Virus record (IMG/VR): IMGVR_UViG_3300043469_003168
Location: 1-39,218 of that record
Direction: 5' to 3' (one strand)
DNA: 39,218 nucleotides
Origin: a virus
Shown here piece after piece: positions 32,889 to 39,177 of the stretch. The position numbers and the translations under genes were made by a program. Numbering within the stretch: position 1 is the first letter of the stretch; each line of letters begins with the position of its first letter. Below the pieces are notes generated by a model that worked only from the letters and a program-made list of their open reading frames with translations, was not told the DNA's origin and made no database searches.

Positions 32889-33122
32889 TTGTACGAGTGG
32901 ATTAGCTTTTCAAAGCAATTTATCATCGGTATCAATTTGATCGCTGCCTTACTCGGCGCAGCCTGGCTAGCTGAAAAAATTCGGCCGATGAAATCCGATC
33001 TAGAGCTGGCAAGATTAAATCAAACCGACCCTTGGGGCTGTTGGATACAGGCCGCAATAGTGATTGTGCTTTTTACCGCCTTCTGGTCCATTTTAGCGCT
33101 CGCTTTTGTGTCATTTGATTGA
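32889..33122 (+). CDS. Two-helix membrane protein coupled to the repressor
   Basis: A 77-residue protein starting at TTG directly after the repressor TAA, so it is probably translated by re-initiation. Two hydrophobic stretches: about residues 11-28 (FIIGINLIAALLGAAWLA) and 50-73 (CWIQAAIVIVLFTAFWSILALAFV), separated by a charged loop (KIRPMKSDLELARLNQTDPW). No family is recognised. Cotranscription with the repressor means it is expressed in lysogens, as expected for a superinfection-exclusion or host-altering protein; that role is inference. Confidence 0.6.
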   Translation: MYEWISFSKQFIIGINLIAALLGAAWLAEKIRPMKSDLELARLNQTDPWGCWIQAAIVIVLFTAFWSILALAFVSFD

Positions 33123-33147
33123 TGATTACGCGTGCCAGGTTCAGAAA

Positions 33148-33166
33148 AGTAACATGATATGTTATT
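33148..33166. promoter_or_regulatory. Operator O2, 19-bp inverted repeat
   Basis: AGTAACATGATATGTTATT has the same AGTAAC-N7-GTTAYT layout as O1. It lies upstream of the TTGACC of the rightward early promoter, 33 bp (centre to centre) from O3, close to three helical turns. Confidence 0.6.
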
Positions 33167-33173
33167 TTCTATA

Positions 33174-33202
33174 TTGACCGAATAACATAATAGGTTACTT
33201 AT
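33174..33202 (+). promoter_or_regulatory. Rightward early promoter and operator O3
   Basis: TTGACC (33174-33179) is followed at about 16-17 bases by TACTTA/ACTTAT (33196-33202). Operator O3 (AATAACATAATAGGTTACT, 33181-33199) covers the spacer and -10, so a repressor bound there would block RNA polymerase. The first gene starts at 33231. Confidence 0.5.
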
Positions 33203-33230
33203 CGCCCCCATCTTAACGATGGAGGCACTT

Positions 33231-33587
33231 ATGGCATCGCGCCAACCTTTCCCACAACAGGCCGCCGATGCGCCCAGCTGCAGCATTTGGTATATCCAGC
33301 TGCGCCTCGGCCGTCACGATTACAGCGTGCCCAGGATGCTGACCTATGTCGGCCAACTCACCGAGCAATATCAATTCCCGCCGGCCTATCCCCGCATGAA
33401 AGCGGGCAAGCTGGTCCAGGACATATCGGATAAAAGCCGCTGGCCGCGCGAAGCGGTCGACCAATGGCTCGCCGATTTTCTCCCCCCCGCGACAACCGCC
33501 GCGCTCGATGCCGCCGCCCTTGCTGCAGCCGCTACCGAAATGGACGGCCGCGCCGGCATGCTGCGCCTTGTGAAGGGAGGCCGCTGA
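33231..33587 (+). CDS. First gene of the rightward early operon, unknown
   Basis: A 118-residue protein. The ATG at 33231 is chosen over 33219 because GGAGG lies six bases before it. N-terminus MASRQPFPQQAADAPSCS, then SIWYIQLRLGRHDYSVPRMLTYVGQLTEQYQFPPAYPRM, a region that could be a winged-helix or small HTH-like fold, then KLVQDISDKSRWPREAVDQWLADFLPP and an Ala-rich helix. It stops one base into the next start (TGATG). I do not recognise the family. Being the first gene under O2/O3 it may be an early regulator or excision factor, but nothing proves this. Confidence 0.6.
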   Translation: MASRQPFPQQAADAPSCSIWYIQLRLGRHDYSVPRMLTYVGQLTEQYQFPPAYPRMKAGKLVQDISDKSRWPREAVDQWLADFLPPATTAALDAAALAAAATEMDGRAGMLRLVKGGR

Positions 33588-33934
33588 TGGGTATCCAGAA
33601 AGCATTTAACCTGCCTGGCGGCCGTAATATTTCCAGCGATCCAATTGCGCAGCAACCGCCGAAAATCGTGGAGCTGATGGGCAAGCCTACAATCATTGTC
33701 CATTGCAGCAGCATGTTTACCGGCTTGCGTGCCGATAGCGTTGAAAACGGAAAGCAGTTTGATGGCCAGCTGATGGTCATGTGTGGCACGCCCGGCGATG
33801 TTGGCATGATGTATCTGATGAACGTCGAGCAGGCCCGCGCATTTAGCGAGGGCATGCTTGCCCTATGCGACAAGCAGGAAGCCGCCGCCAAAGAGGCTGC
33901 AGCTGCAGCATTGCAAAAGGCAGGTGCGAAATGA
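33587..33934 (+). CDS. Hypothetical early protein
   Basis: A 115-residue protein beginning MGIQKAFNLPGGRNISSDP, with a mixed strand-helix middle (KPTIIVHCSSMFTGLRADSVENGKQFDG, DVGMMYLMNVEQARAF) and an Ala-rich charged helix at the end (KQEAAAKEAAAAALQKAGAK). GGAGG precedes the ATG at 33587; the longer frame from 33464 has unnatural Arg-rich composition and is rejected. Coupled by TGATG to the gene before and by ATGA to the small membrane gene after. Family unknown. Confidence 0.65.
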   Translation: MGIQKAFNLPGGRNISSDPIAQQPPKIVELMGKPTIIVHCSSMFTGLRADSVENGKQFDGQLMVMCGTPGDVGMMYLMNVEQARAFSEGMLALCDKQEAAAKEAAAAALQKAGAK

Positions 33935-34029
33935 GCGCGCCGACACAACCCGAAAGCGTGCCGCTATGGGCAGACCTGCTGACCGGCGGATCCCTGATCT
34001 TCATGATCTTGTGGAGCCTGATTGCATGA
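33931..34029 (+). CDS. 32-residue single-helix membrane peptide
   Basis: A 32-residue ORF: MSAPTQPESVPLWADLLTGG then a hydrophobic stretch SLIFMILWSLIA that can only just span a membrane. The ATG overlaps the stop of the preceding gene by ATGA and its own TGA overlaps the next ATG by four bases. Such precise two-sided overlap supports real translation, although so short an ORF could be chance. Function unknown; small phage membrane peptides often modulate host envelope or lysis timing. Confidence 0.5.
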   Translation: MSAPTQPESVPLWADLLTGGSLIFMILWSLIA

Positions 34030-34118
34030 GCCTGCTCGATCGACATACCCGCCTTGTAATCGCCCTGATCTTGCTCGCCATGGTCCTGGGCGGCACGTAC
34101 GCGAAAGTTTCCATATGA
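34026..34118 (+). CDS. 30-residue single-helix membrane peptide
   Basis: A 30-residue ORF: MSLLDRHTRLVIALILLAMV LGGTYAKVSI, a basic N-terminus followed by a clear hydrophobic helix (about residues 10-24). It is coupled upstream and downstream by ATGA. Together with the 33931 ORF it forms a pair of consecutive membrane peptides. No homolog is recognised. Confidence 0.5.
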   Translation: MSLLDRHTRLVIALILLAMVLGGTYAKVSI

Positions 34119-34270
34119 TGGCGCTGCCATCTTCCCCTATTCGGCCTGTAAGAAACGCCAGGCCGGGTCGATCGGTGGACCCCCGCCGATTGTGCCTTAC
34201 CGCTGCCGCGGCCCATTTCTCTTCTATCTTAGGTGCGGCAGCGGTTTTTTATTCCGGGAACTGCGCATGA
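34115..34270 (+). CDS. 51-residue ORF overlying three RNA hairpins
   Basis: A 51-codon frame, basic in its first half (PIRPVRNARPGRSVDPRR) and hydrophobic at the end (TAAAAHFSSILGAAAVFYSGNCA). It begins by ATGA overlap with the membrane peptide before it and ends by ATGA overlap with the next gene. The same DNA carries three hairpins and a U-tract (34142-34252). It may be a leader-peptide-like ORF whose translation keeps the terminator open, or it may not be a protein gene at all. Coding status is uncertain. Confidence 0.4.
   Translation: MMALPSSPIRPVRNARPGRSVDPRRLCLTAAAAHFSSILGAAAVFYSGNCA
34142..34252 (+). ncRNA. Three-hairpin RNA ending in an intrinsic terminator (attenuator or small RNA)
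   Basis: Hairpin 1: CGGCCTG (34142-34148) pairs with CAGGCCG (34159-34165), ten-base loop. Hairpin 2: ATCGGTGG (34171-34178) pairs with CCGCCGAT (34183-34190) around ACCC with one G-U. Hairpin 3: ACCGCTGCCGC (34199-34209) pairs perfectly with GCGGCAGCGGT (34235-34245), 25-base loop, followed by TTTTTT and ATT (34245-34253). The third has all features of a rho-independent terminator and sits inside an early operon, like lambda tR sites that need antitermination. No family of structured RNA is recognised. Confidence 0.55.
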
Positions 34271-34578
34271 CCAGCGCGCCCAAGCAAAACGAAAAGCGCA
34301 CGCTCGGCATCCCCGATGCCTATACCCGCGAATGGCGGTTGCCGGCGATCCTTTACTGGCTGCTGCGCCGCCGCTCGATCCTGCTCGCGGACCAGGGCGA
34401 CATATACGCCAACGAATATGCCTGGAAACGCCGGATCATGTCGATCGACAGGCGCATCGCCAAGGTCGAGCGCGAGCTGCTGAAGGTCGACCAGGCCACG
34501 CCTTTCGCTTGGCTAACCCCTGAAAAATCAATCGCCCCTGCAGGAGCTGATAATGACCAATATCGCGACGCCGCCTGA
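34267..34578 (+). CDS. Hypothetical early protein
   Basis: A 103-residue protein starting at the ATG that overlaps the 51-codon ORF stop (ATGA). N-terminus MTSAPKQNEKRTLGIPDAYT, then a basic-aromatic segment (WRLPAILYWLLRRRSILLAD, about 24-43), a tryptophan- and Arg-rich helix (EYAWKRRIMSIDRRIAKVERELL, about 50-72) and a flexible end. It lies just downstream of the intrinsic terminator, so its level depends on readthrough. It overlaps the next gene by 26 bases. Family unknown. Confidence 0.55.
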   Translation: MTSAPKQNEKRTLGIPDAYTREWRLPAILYWLLRRRSILLADQGDIYANEYAWKRRIMSIDRRIAKVERELLKVDQATPFAWLTPEKSIAPAGADNDQYRDAA

Positions 34579-34927
34579 CCTGACGCCCGAGCAGCAAGCC
34601 ACGCTCGACCGCGTGCTGAAGGGCGAGGCCTTGTGCCGGGTCAACACGCTGCGCATCGAGCAGATCACTAAATTCGGGCATACGGATGAAGCCGATGCCA
34701 ATGAACCGGTGAACAGATTGCCCAAATTTGCGCGCGAGGAAATCAACGCCGCGCTGGAGGATCTGATGATGCCCCGCGAAACCGGCATCCCGCTTGCCTA
34801 CAAACGTATGGCCAAGGCCGCGGCAATGTTGCTCGCCGGCATGGATCGTATCCAGCCCGAGCTCGATCGCCTGCAGCGCGCGCGACCATCAACCCCTGAT
34901 TTATTTGCAGAGAAGGATCCAGCATGA
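34553..34927 (+). CDS. Hypothetical helical early protein
   Basis: A 124-residue protein beginning MTNIATPPDLTPEQQATLDRVLKGEA with a GCAGGAG ribosome site. It is helical and charged, with an acidic Asp/Glu-rich middle (GHTDEADANEPVNRL) and a helix pair (EEINAALEDLMMPRETGI, AYKRMAKAAAMLLAGMDRI). It overlaps the preceding gene by 26 bases and the ParB-like gene by ATGA. No family is recognised. Confidence 0.6.
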   Translation: MTNIATPPDLTPEQQATLDRVLKGEALCRVNTLRIEQITKFGHTDEADANEPVNRLPKFAREEINAALEDLMMPRETGIPLAYKRMAKAAAMLLAGMDRIQPELDRLQRARPSTPDLFAEKDPA

Positions 34928-35925
34928 GCAACCTCGGCCGCCTTGGCTTAAACCCTCAAAAAGGCACTATGCCGGTTTTGCAATGGATGCCGCCCTCGAT
35001 GCTGGCAATTGATGGCAGCTATCAGCGCACGATCGACAACCCGGCATCGCAAAAGCTGATCTTGCGGATTGCGAAATTTTGGGATTGGGATTTGTGCCAG
35101 CCACTGGTCGTATCGCGCCGGCCTGATGGTACGCAATGGATCGTTGATGGCCAGCACCGCCTTGCCGCGGCCGTATTGCGTGGCGATATCCAGCAGCTGC
35201 CTTGTTTTATCTGCAATTACCCCGATGCTGCGACCGAGGCCCAGCGTTTCGTTGACTTCAATCGCAACCGCAAGGCGCTAAAGCCTTTAGACCTATGGAA
35301 AGCCGCCGTTGCGGCCGAGGAACCGGATACCATGGCGATCATCGGCGCCCTCGATGCCGCCGGCATGCACGTCCACCACAGCAGCAACAACCACAGTATG
35401 CCGCCCGGCGCCGTGACCGCAATCGGCGCCCTACAGCGCACGGTGGCAAAATATGGCGTCAATGTGCTGCAGGTCAGCCTGATGGCCATCGCAAAAGCTT
35501 ATGAAGGCCAGGTACTGCAATACAATGGCACCATGATCGGAGGCAGCGTGGCGATTGTCGCGCGCGAATGTGGCGATGCAACCGCACTCGATTGGCAGGG
35601 CTCGCCTTCATTTTCTTCGCTTATCAAGTTGCTCGGCGGAACTTCGCAGCGCGATTGGTACGAGAAAATTGCCGAGGTTAAAAAGCAAGAGCCCGATCTG
35701 AATTTTCAACGCGCAATCAACAAATGTTTTACAGACGCATGGGCCAATCGCGGCCGTGAAATTGTTGCGGCGCCACCGCCACCCGTCGCTCGCTTGGCAC
35801 CAACAATCGATATCCCGCGAAAACCAGAGCCCGCGCCGGCACCAAAGCCCGCCAGCATAGATCCGCTTGCTAAGGCAATCATCGAAAAGCACGGCATCGC
35901 TCGGCCTGCAGGCGCCAAGGCGTGA
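34924..35925 (+). CDS. ParB-like (DUF6551-like) protein
   Basis: A 333-residue protein with a ParB/Srx-type core: WMPPSMLAIDGSYQRTIDNP near residues 21-40, PLVVSRRPDGTQWIVDGQHRLAAAVLRGD (about 60-88, with the diagnostic DGQHR), and FVDFNRNRKALKPLDLWKAAVAA (about 109-131). The middle is helical and the C-terminus is a Pro/Ala-rich linker with a final helix. ParB-like proteins in phages act in plasmid-like partition, as nucleases or as DNA-binding factors; CTP-dependent function is not tested. It is coupled by ATGA before and GTGA after. It is more like a DUF6551-type enzyme than a classic ParB with HTH. Confidence 0.7.
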   Translation: MSNLGRLGLNPQKGTMPVLQWMPPSMLAIDGSYQRTIDNPASQKLILRIAKFWDWDLCQPLVVSRRPDGTQWIVDGQHRLAAAVLRGDIQQLPCFICNYPDAATEAQRFVDFNRNRKALKPLDLWKAAVAAEEPDTMAIIGALDAAGMHVHHSSNNHSMPPGAVTAIGALQRTVAKYGVNVLQVSLMAIAKAYEGQVLQYNGTMIGGSVAIVARECGDATALDWQGSPSFSSLIKLLGGTSQRDWYEKIAEVKKQEPDLNFQRAINKCFTDAWANRGREIVAAPPPPVARLAPTIDIPRKPEPAPAPKPASIDPLAKAIIEKHGIARPAGAKA

Positions 35926-36425
35926 ACATCAATAGCGCCCTGTTCCCTGGCATAACCTATGCCATCGCGACGGCCGAGGCAGAGCGCGAGCTCGCTTCGC
36001 GCCGCCGCCTTTATCCCGATCGCGTCAAGACAGGCCGTATGAAACAGGAAGAGGCTGATTTCCAGATCCAGATAATGGCCGCGATCGCCGCGGACACGCT
36101 GCGCATGGCCATGGTAGCGGCCGACGATATCCCGCCGGCATCGCATGGCTTCAGCTATGCCGATCGCCGACGCGCGCTGGAGCGCGAGCTGGATCTGCGC
36201 ACCCGCTTCTATCCGCAATGGATCGACAACCTGCGCCTGACCAAGGCCAATGCCGATCGGCAGATGGACGCCATCAAGGCAATCTTGTGGCGCTACGATG
36301 CCGGGTTCGATTGGCAGGATGCCCAGCTCACCGGACAGGCCCGCCGCACCGCCTGGAATAGCCACTGGCAGGCGATCCTGCCCCGCTGGTACCCAACACC
36401 CCCCGCGCAAGCGACAATGCTATAA
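35922..36425 (+). CDS. Hypothetical helical protein with GTG start
   Basis: A 167-residue protein starting at GTG that overlaps the ParB-like TGA by three bases (GTGA). It has two similar-looking helical halves, AEAERELASRRRLYPDRVKTGRMKQEEADFQIQIMAAI (about 18-55) and RRRALERELDLRTRFYPQWIDNLRLTKANADRQMDAIKAI (about 87-126), each with RELxxRxxxYPxxxxxxRxxxxxAxxQxxxxxAI spacing; this suggests internal duplication. Helical ERELxxRRxxYP modules of this kind are common in plasmid and phage hypotheticals. Function unknown. Confidence 0.6.
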   Translation: MNINSALFPGITYAIATAEAERELASRRRLYPDRVKTGRMKQEEADFQIQIMAAIAADTLRMAMVAADDIPPASHGFSYADRRRALERELDLRTRFYPQWIDNLRLTKANADRQMDAIKAILWRYDAGFDWQDAQLTGQARRTAWNSHWQAILPRWYPTPPAQATML

Positions 36426-36436
36426 AGGGACAGAAA

Positions 36437-36682
36437 ATGCCTGAAGAATATTTTGACGTCGCGTACATTAATTTCGACAAAGCAATATTGCATGGCCGGA
36501 TCCGCGGAGGGCTAGATGCCAACCGCTGTGTTATCGAGGCCATGATTGAACAAGTGCTTACCGAAGAACAAAAACGCGAAATCGAAGATCTGAATTTCGA
36601 GCATCAAGTGGCGATGAATAAGCTGCTTTCGCGCTTTGTTGACCGTGAAGCAGCGCTAGCATCAGCCGAGGCGTTGTCATGA
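36437..36682 (+). CDS. Hypothetical acidic protein
   Basis: An 81-residue protein, MPEEYFDVAYINFDKAILHGR then RIRGGLDANRCVIEAMIEQVLTEEQKREIEDLNFEHQVAMNKLL, an amphipathic charged helix over the last half. An AAGGGA site precedes the ATG. It overlaps the following zinc-motif gene by ATGA. Family not recognised. Confidence 0.55.
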   Translation: MPEEYFDVAYINFDKAILHGRIRGGLDANRCVIEAMIEQVLTEEQKREIEDLNFEHQVAMNKLLSRFVDREAALASAEALS

Positions 36683-36897
36683 GCGGCCCTAAATGCGATT
36701 GGTGCGAAAGCAACGACGTTGTCACGCACCTGGACGGTGACAACCTTTGCCATAGCTGCGCTAACAAATGGGTTCGCGGCGAAGGGATTGCGGCACAAGA
36801 GGCCGTTGACCAGGAACGCCGCCAGGCCGAACTGGAGGCACAGCACAACATGACCGATGCCACATTCGAGCTTGCACCAACCGAAGCAATCCAGTAA
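36679..36897 (+). CDS. Small zinc-ribbon protein
   Basis: A 72-residue protein with CDWC (residues 6-9) and CHSC (24-27), spaced as a zinc ribbon, in the context KCDWCESNDVVTHLDGDNLC. The rest is an acidic Glu/Gln helix (QEAVDQERRQAELEAQ) and a short end. It could bind DNA, RNA or protein. It is coupled by ATGA with the gene before and is the last gene before a 55-base gap that contains an imperfect inverted repeat (TGCGC 36909, GCGCA 36925). Confidence 0.65.
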   Translation: MSGPKCDWCESNDVVTHLDGDNLCHSCANKWVRGEGIAAQEAVDQERRQAELEAQHNMTDATFELAPTEAIQ

Positions 36898-36952
36898 AAC
36901 ACGCACGCTGCGCCGTATTGGTACGCGCAAGCGGTCAAAAGAAAGGACCGAT

Positions 36953-37255
36953 ATGACTGACCCCATGAACCAGGAACAACGCCGGCAGGATTTTATCCTG
37001 GCAACCGAGCTGCTCGGCGGACAACGCGCCACCGCGCGCCTGCTTGGCATCAGCGAGCGCAGCATGCGCAACCTTGTCAACGGATCACACCCCATACACA
37101 TGGGCTTTATGCAGGATCTAACCGGCGCGCTGCGCGATCACGCTCGCGCCTGCAATGAACTGGCCAAGGCCACGGATCCGCTGTTCACCGCCAACCTTAT
37201 CCCCGGCGAGCGGGCACCCGCTGCGCGTCGCCGCGTGGGAGATAACAATGGCTGA
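36953..37255 (+). CDS. Small HTH regulator or excision-like protein upstream of the integrase
   Basis: A 100-residue protein starting MTDPMNQEQRRQDFILATEL. The longer frame from 36857 is rejected because AAAGGA precedes the ATG at 36953. A clear HTH-like segment is GGQRATARLLGISERSMRNLVNGSHPIHMGFM (about 22-53). It ends eight bases inside the integrase gene, so it is coupled with it. Small HTH proteins in this position often regulate the integrase or act as excision factors; sequence alone does not decide between these. Confidence 0.65.
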   Translation: MTDPMNQEQRRQDFILATELLGGQRATARLLGISERSMRNLVNGSHPIHMGFMQDLTGALRDHARACNELAKATDPLFTANLIPGERAPAARRRVGDNNG

Positions 37256-38531
37256 TCTGCGCGTCCCATTTCTTGTGTTCAAGAAAAACAAATCGGGCAT
37301 TGTCACCGGCTTTTGGCAACCATCGGCCACGCTGAAGGCAGCAGGCTGGAAATCAACCCCCCTCGGATCCGACGAATGGCAATGCGTGGAAAAGGCGCGT
37401 GCCATCAATGCCCAGGTGCAGGCCTGGAAATTGGGCGGACCATCGCCGATCGCGATCGAGCGCCGCAAGGCCCGCGGCACGATCGATGCGCTGATCGCCC
37501 GCTATCGGAAAGAATATCTCAACGCACTGGATCCAGCCACCGGCAAACCGACACTGTCCAGCAAGACGCGCGAGAACTATGAAACCCCGCTGAAGCGAAT
37601 TGCTATGTGGGCCGGCGATCAGCAGCTCGCCTATGTCACCCCGGGCCGCGTAAAGGTTCTGAAGGATACGCTTGTCGGCCCCGAGGACAAGGGCGGCATC
37701 GGCCATGCGGCCGCACACAACACGCTTAAAATGCTGCGCCAGCTCTTCGCCTTTGCCGAGAGCGTGGATCTGATCCCCAAGGGACAGAACCCGGCAACCA
37801 GCTTTGGCCTTGGCGCACCGCCACCGCGGCGCACCATCTGGAAACACGCCCACGAAAAGGCTTTCGATGATGCCGCTTTCCGCAAAGGATTGCCGAGCCT
37901 GGCACTGGCACGCGAGCTCGCCCTCTACAGCGCGCAGCGCGAAGGGGATCTGCTGCACTTCACCGAGAACCACTATAGCGCGATCGAGATATTCGATCCG
38001 ATGCTGGTCCGTCACTTTGGCGATGATGCCGGCATTGTGAAGGGCTGGATCCTCGACCAGCACAAGACGGGTTTGACCCAGCTGGAGGTGCCGATGGATG
38101 CCAAGCTGCGCGCCAAGGTGGAGGAAGCCATGCGCCGCAACCGAGCGCGCGATCGCAGCGCGGTACCCGCGCGTCTGGTAACTTATGTGATTGTTGACGA
38201 TCGCACTGGCCTGCCCTGGAAAAAGCGGGATTTCATAAAGGCCTGGAACGCTGTCCTGGACGATGCCGCCAAGGTGACCGGCATGGACGAAATGCGCGAC
38301 CTGGTTTGGCATGACCTGCGCCGCACGCGCGTTGTCCGGTTGCGCCGCATGGGCATGTCAGAGGCGCAGATCGCCACCGTCACCGGCACCAGCCCGCAAA
38401 CGATCATGGCGATGCTGAAAGCCTACGGCCCGATTGATGCCACCATGACAGCACACGCCCTCGCCGCGGCCAGCATGCACGAAATTGCACGCGACAAAGC
38501 GATCGAGGATCAGAAGGGGAAAGTGGGATAA
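37248..38531 (+). CDS. int: Tyrosine-type site-specific integrase
   Basis: A 427-residue integrase. The ATG at 37248 is chosen (GGGAG site); the frame from 37155 would overlap the HTH gene. A core-binding helical domain covers about 70-190 and the catalytic domain 195-400. Candidate catalytic residues: Arg231 (SAQREGD), Lys273 (QHKTG), His355 and Arg358 (WHDLRRT), Tyr393 (KAYG). The second conserved His/Trp position is Thr in VTGTSP, a variation from most family members. It drives integration and excision, presumably near the tRNA-Thr about 570 bases downstream. It overlaps the following gene by one base (TAATG). Confidence 0.85.
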   Translation: MADLRVPFLVFKKNKSGIVTGFWQPSATLKAAGWKSTPLGSDEWQCVEKARAINAQVQAWKLGGPSPIAIERRKARGTIDALIARYRKEYLNALDPATGKPTLSSKTRENYETPLKRIAMWAGDQQLAYVTPGRVKVLKDTLVGPEDKGGIGHAAAHNTLKMLRQLFAFAESVDLIPKGQNPATSFGLGAPPPRRTIWKHAHEKAFDDAAFRKGLPSLALARELALYSAQREGDLLHFTENHYSAIEIFDPMLVRHFGDDAGIVKGWILDQHKTGLTQLEVPMDAKLRAKVEEAMRRNRARDRSAVPARLVTYVIVDDRTGLPWKKRDFIKAWNAVLDDAAKVTGMDEMRDLVWHDLRRTRVVRLRRMGMSEAQIATVTGTSPQTIMAMLKAYGPIDATMTAHALAAASMHEIARDKAIEDQKGKVG

Positions 38532-38995
38532 TGGATCTGCCTGATATAGATAGAATTGCCCGCGCAATTTTCTGGTCACGCGGCGGAGGCAATTGGTTGT
38601 TATCTAGCGAAGAAGAAAAAGAAGGCTGGCGAATTTCTGCGCGTTGCGCAGTTGAAGAAATGTCACCTGTGTCAGATGAATGGCAGGATATTGCCACCCT
38701 ACCAGACGATTTGCCCATCGGAACCAATGCGCTGTTTTGGGGCGTCGCCCATGTATCCGGCCCTTGGCTGAAAGATGAACAGAGCTATCAACGCTGGATT
38801 ACCGATCAAAAAATATTCAAGTGGGCCTATGTCGGCAGAGAGCATGGACGAGGGCTTAACGGTTCGGCCAATCTTGAAAACTGGTATGAGCCGTCCAGCA
38901 ACGGCGCGTGTCGTGTCGATAAACTGGAAGCAACCCACTGGCACCCTCTACCAGCCCAACCAAAATCAATTGCCACGCCCCAAAATCCTCGCTAA
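38531..38995 (+). CDS. DUF551-like hypothetical cargo protein between integrase and tRNA
   Basis: A 154-residue protein with N-terminal DLPDIDRIARAIFWSRGGG, a charged Glu/Lys tract (SSEEEKEGWR), then DEWQDIATLPDDLPIGTNALFWGVAHVSG and a C-terminal THWHPLPAQP. The final motif (A-T-H-W-x-P-L-P) is the signature of DUF551-type small phage proteins; the call is from memory. The gene looks more A-rich than its neighbours and lies after the integrase, between it and the probable attachment site, as cargo genes often do. Function unknown. Confidence 0.6.
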   Translation: MDLPDIDRIARAIFWSRGGGNWLLSSEEEKEGWRISARCAVEEMSPVSDEWQDIATLPDDLPIGTNALFWGVAHVSGPWLKDEQSYQRWITDQKIFKWAYVGREHGRGLNGSANLENWYEPSSNGACRVDKLEATHWHPLPAQPKSIATPQNPR

Positions 38996-39026
38996 TGGCC
39001 GGCGCCGAAGCAGCGCACCAGGATCT

Positions 39027-39097
39027 TGTTGGAATTCCAACATGGACTAATGTTGGAACGATGCGGCGGAAAGTACCAGAAACCTTGGATTTCCAAC
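39027..39097. repeat. TTGGAA palindrome cluster, candidate attachment or integrase arm sites
   Basis: TGTTGGAATTCCAACA (39027-39042) is a perfect 16-base palindrome. TGTTGGAA recurs at 39051-39058, and TTGGATTTCCAA (39085-39096) is a second inverted pair. All lie in the 106 bases between the last prophage gene and the tRNA. Integrases bind short inverted sites in such positions, but a regulator is also possible. No half-site repeat that would define attL was found inside the window. Confidence 0.4.
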
Positions 39098-39101
39098 GGT
39101 T

Positions 39102-39177
<76 letters not shown>

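Noticed and set aside
35706-36410. 234-codon minus-strand frame
   Set aside because: Antisense to the ParB-like gene end and the GTG-start gene; no start signal.
37353-38312. 319-codon minus-strand frame
   Set aside because: Antisense to the integrase, whose catalytic residues are in order.
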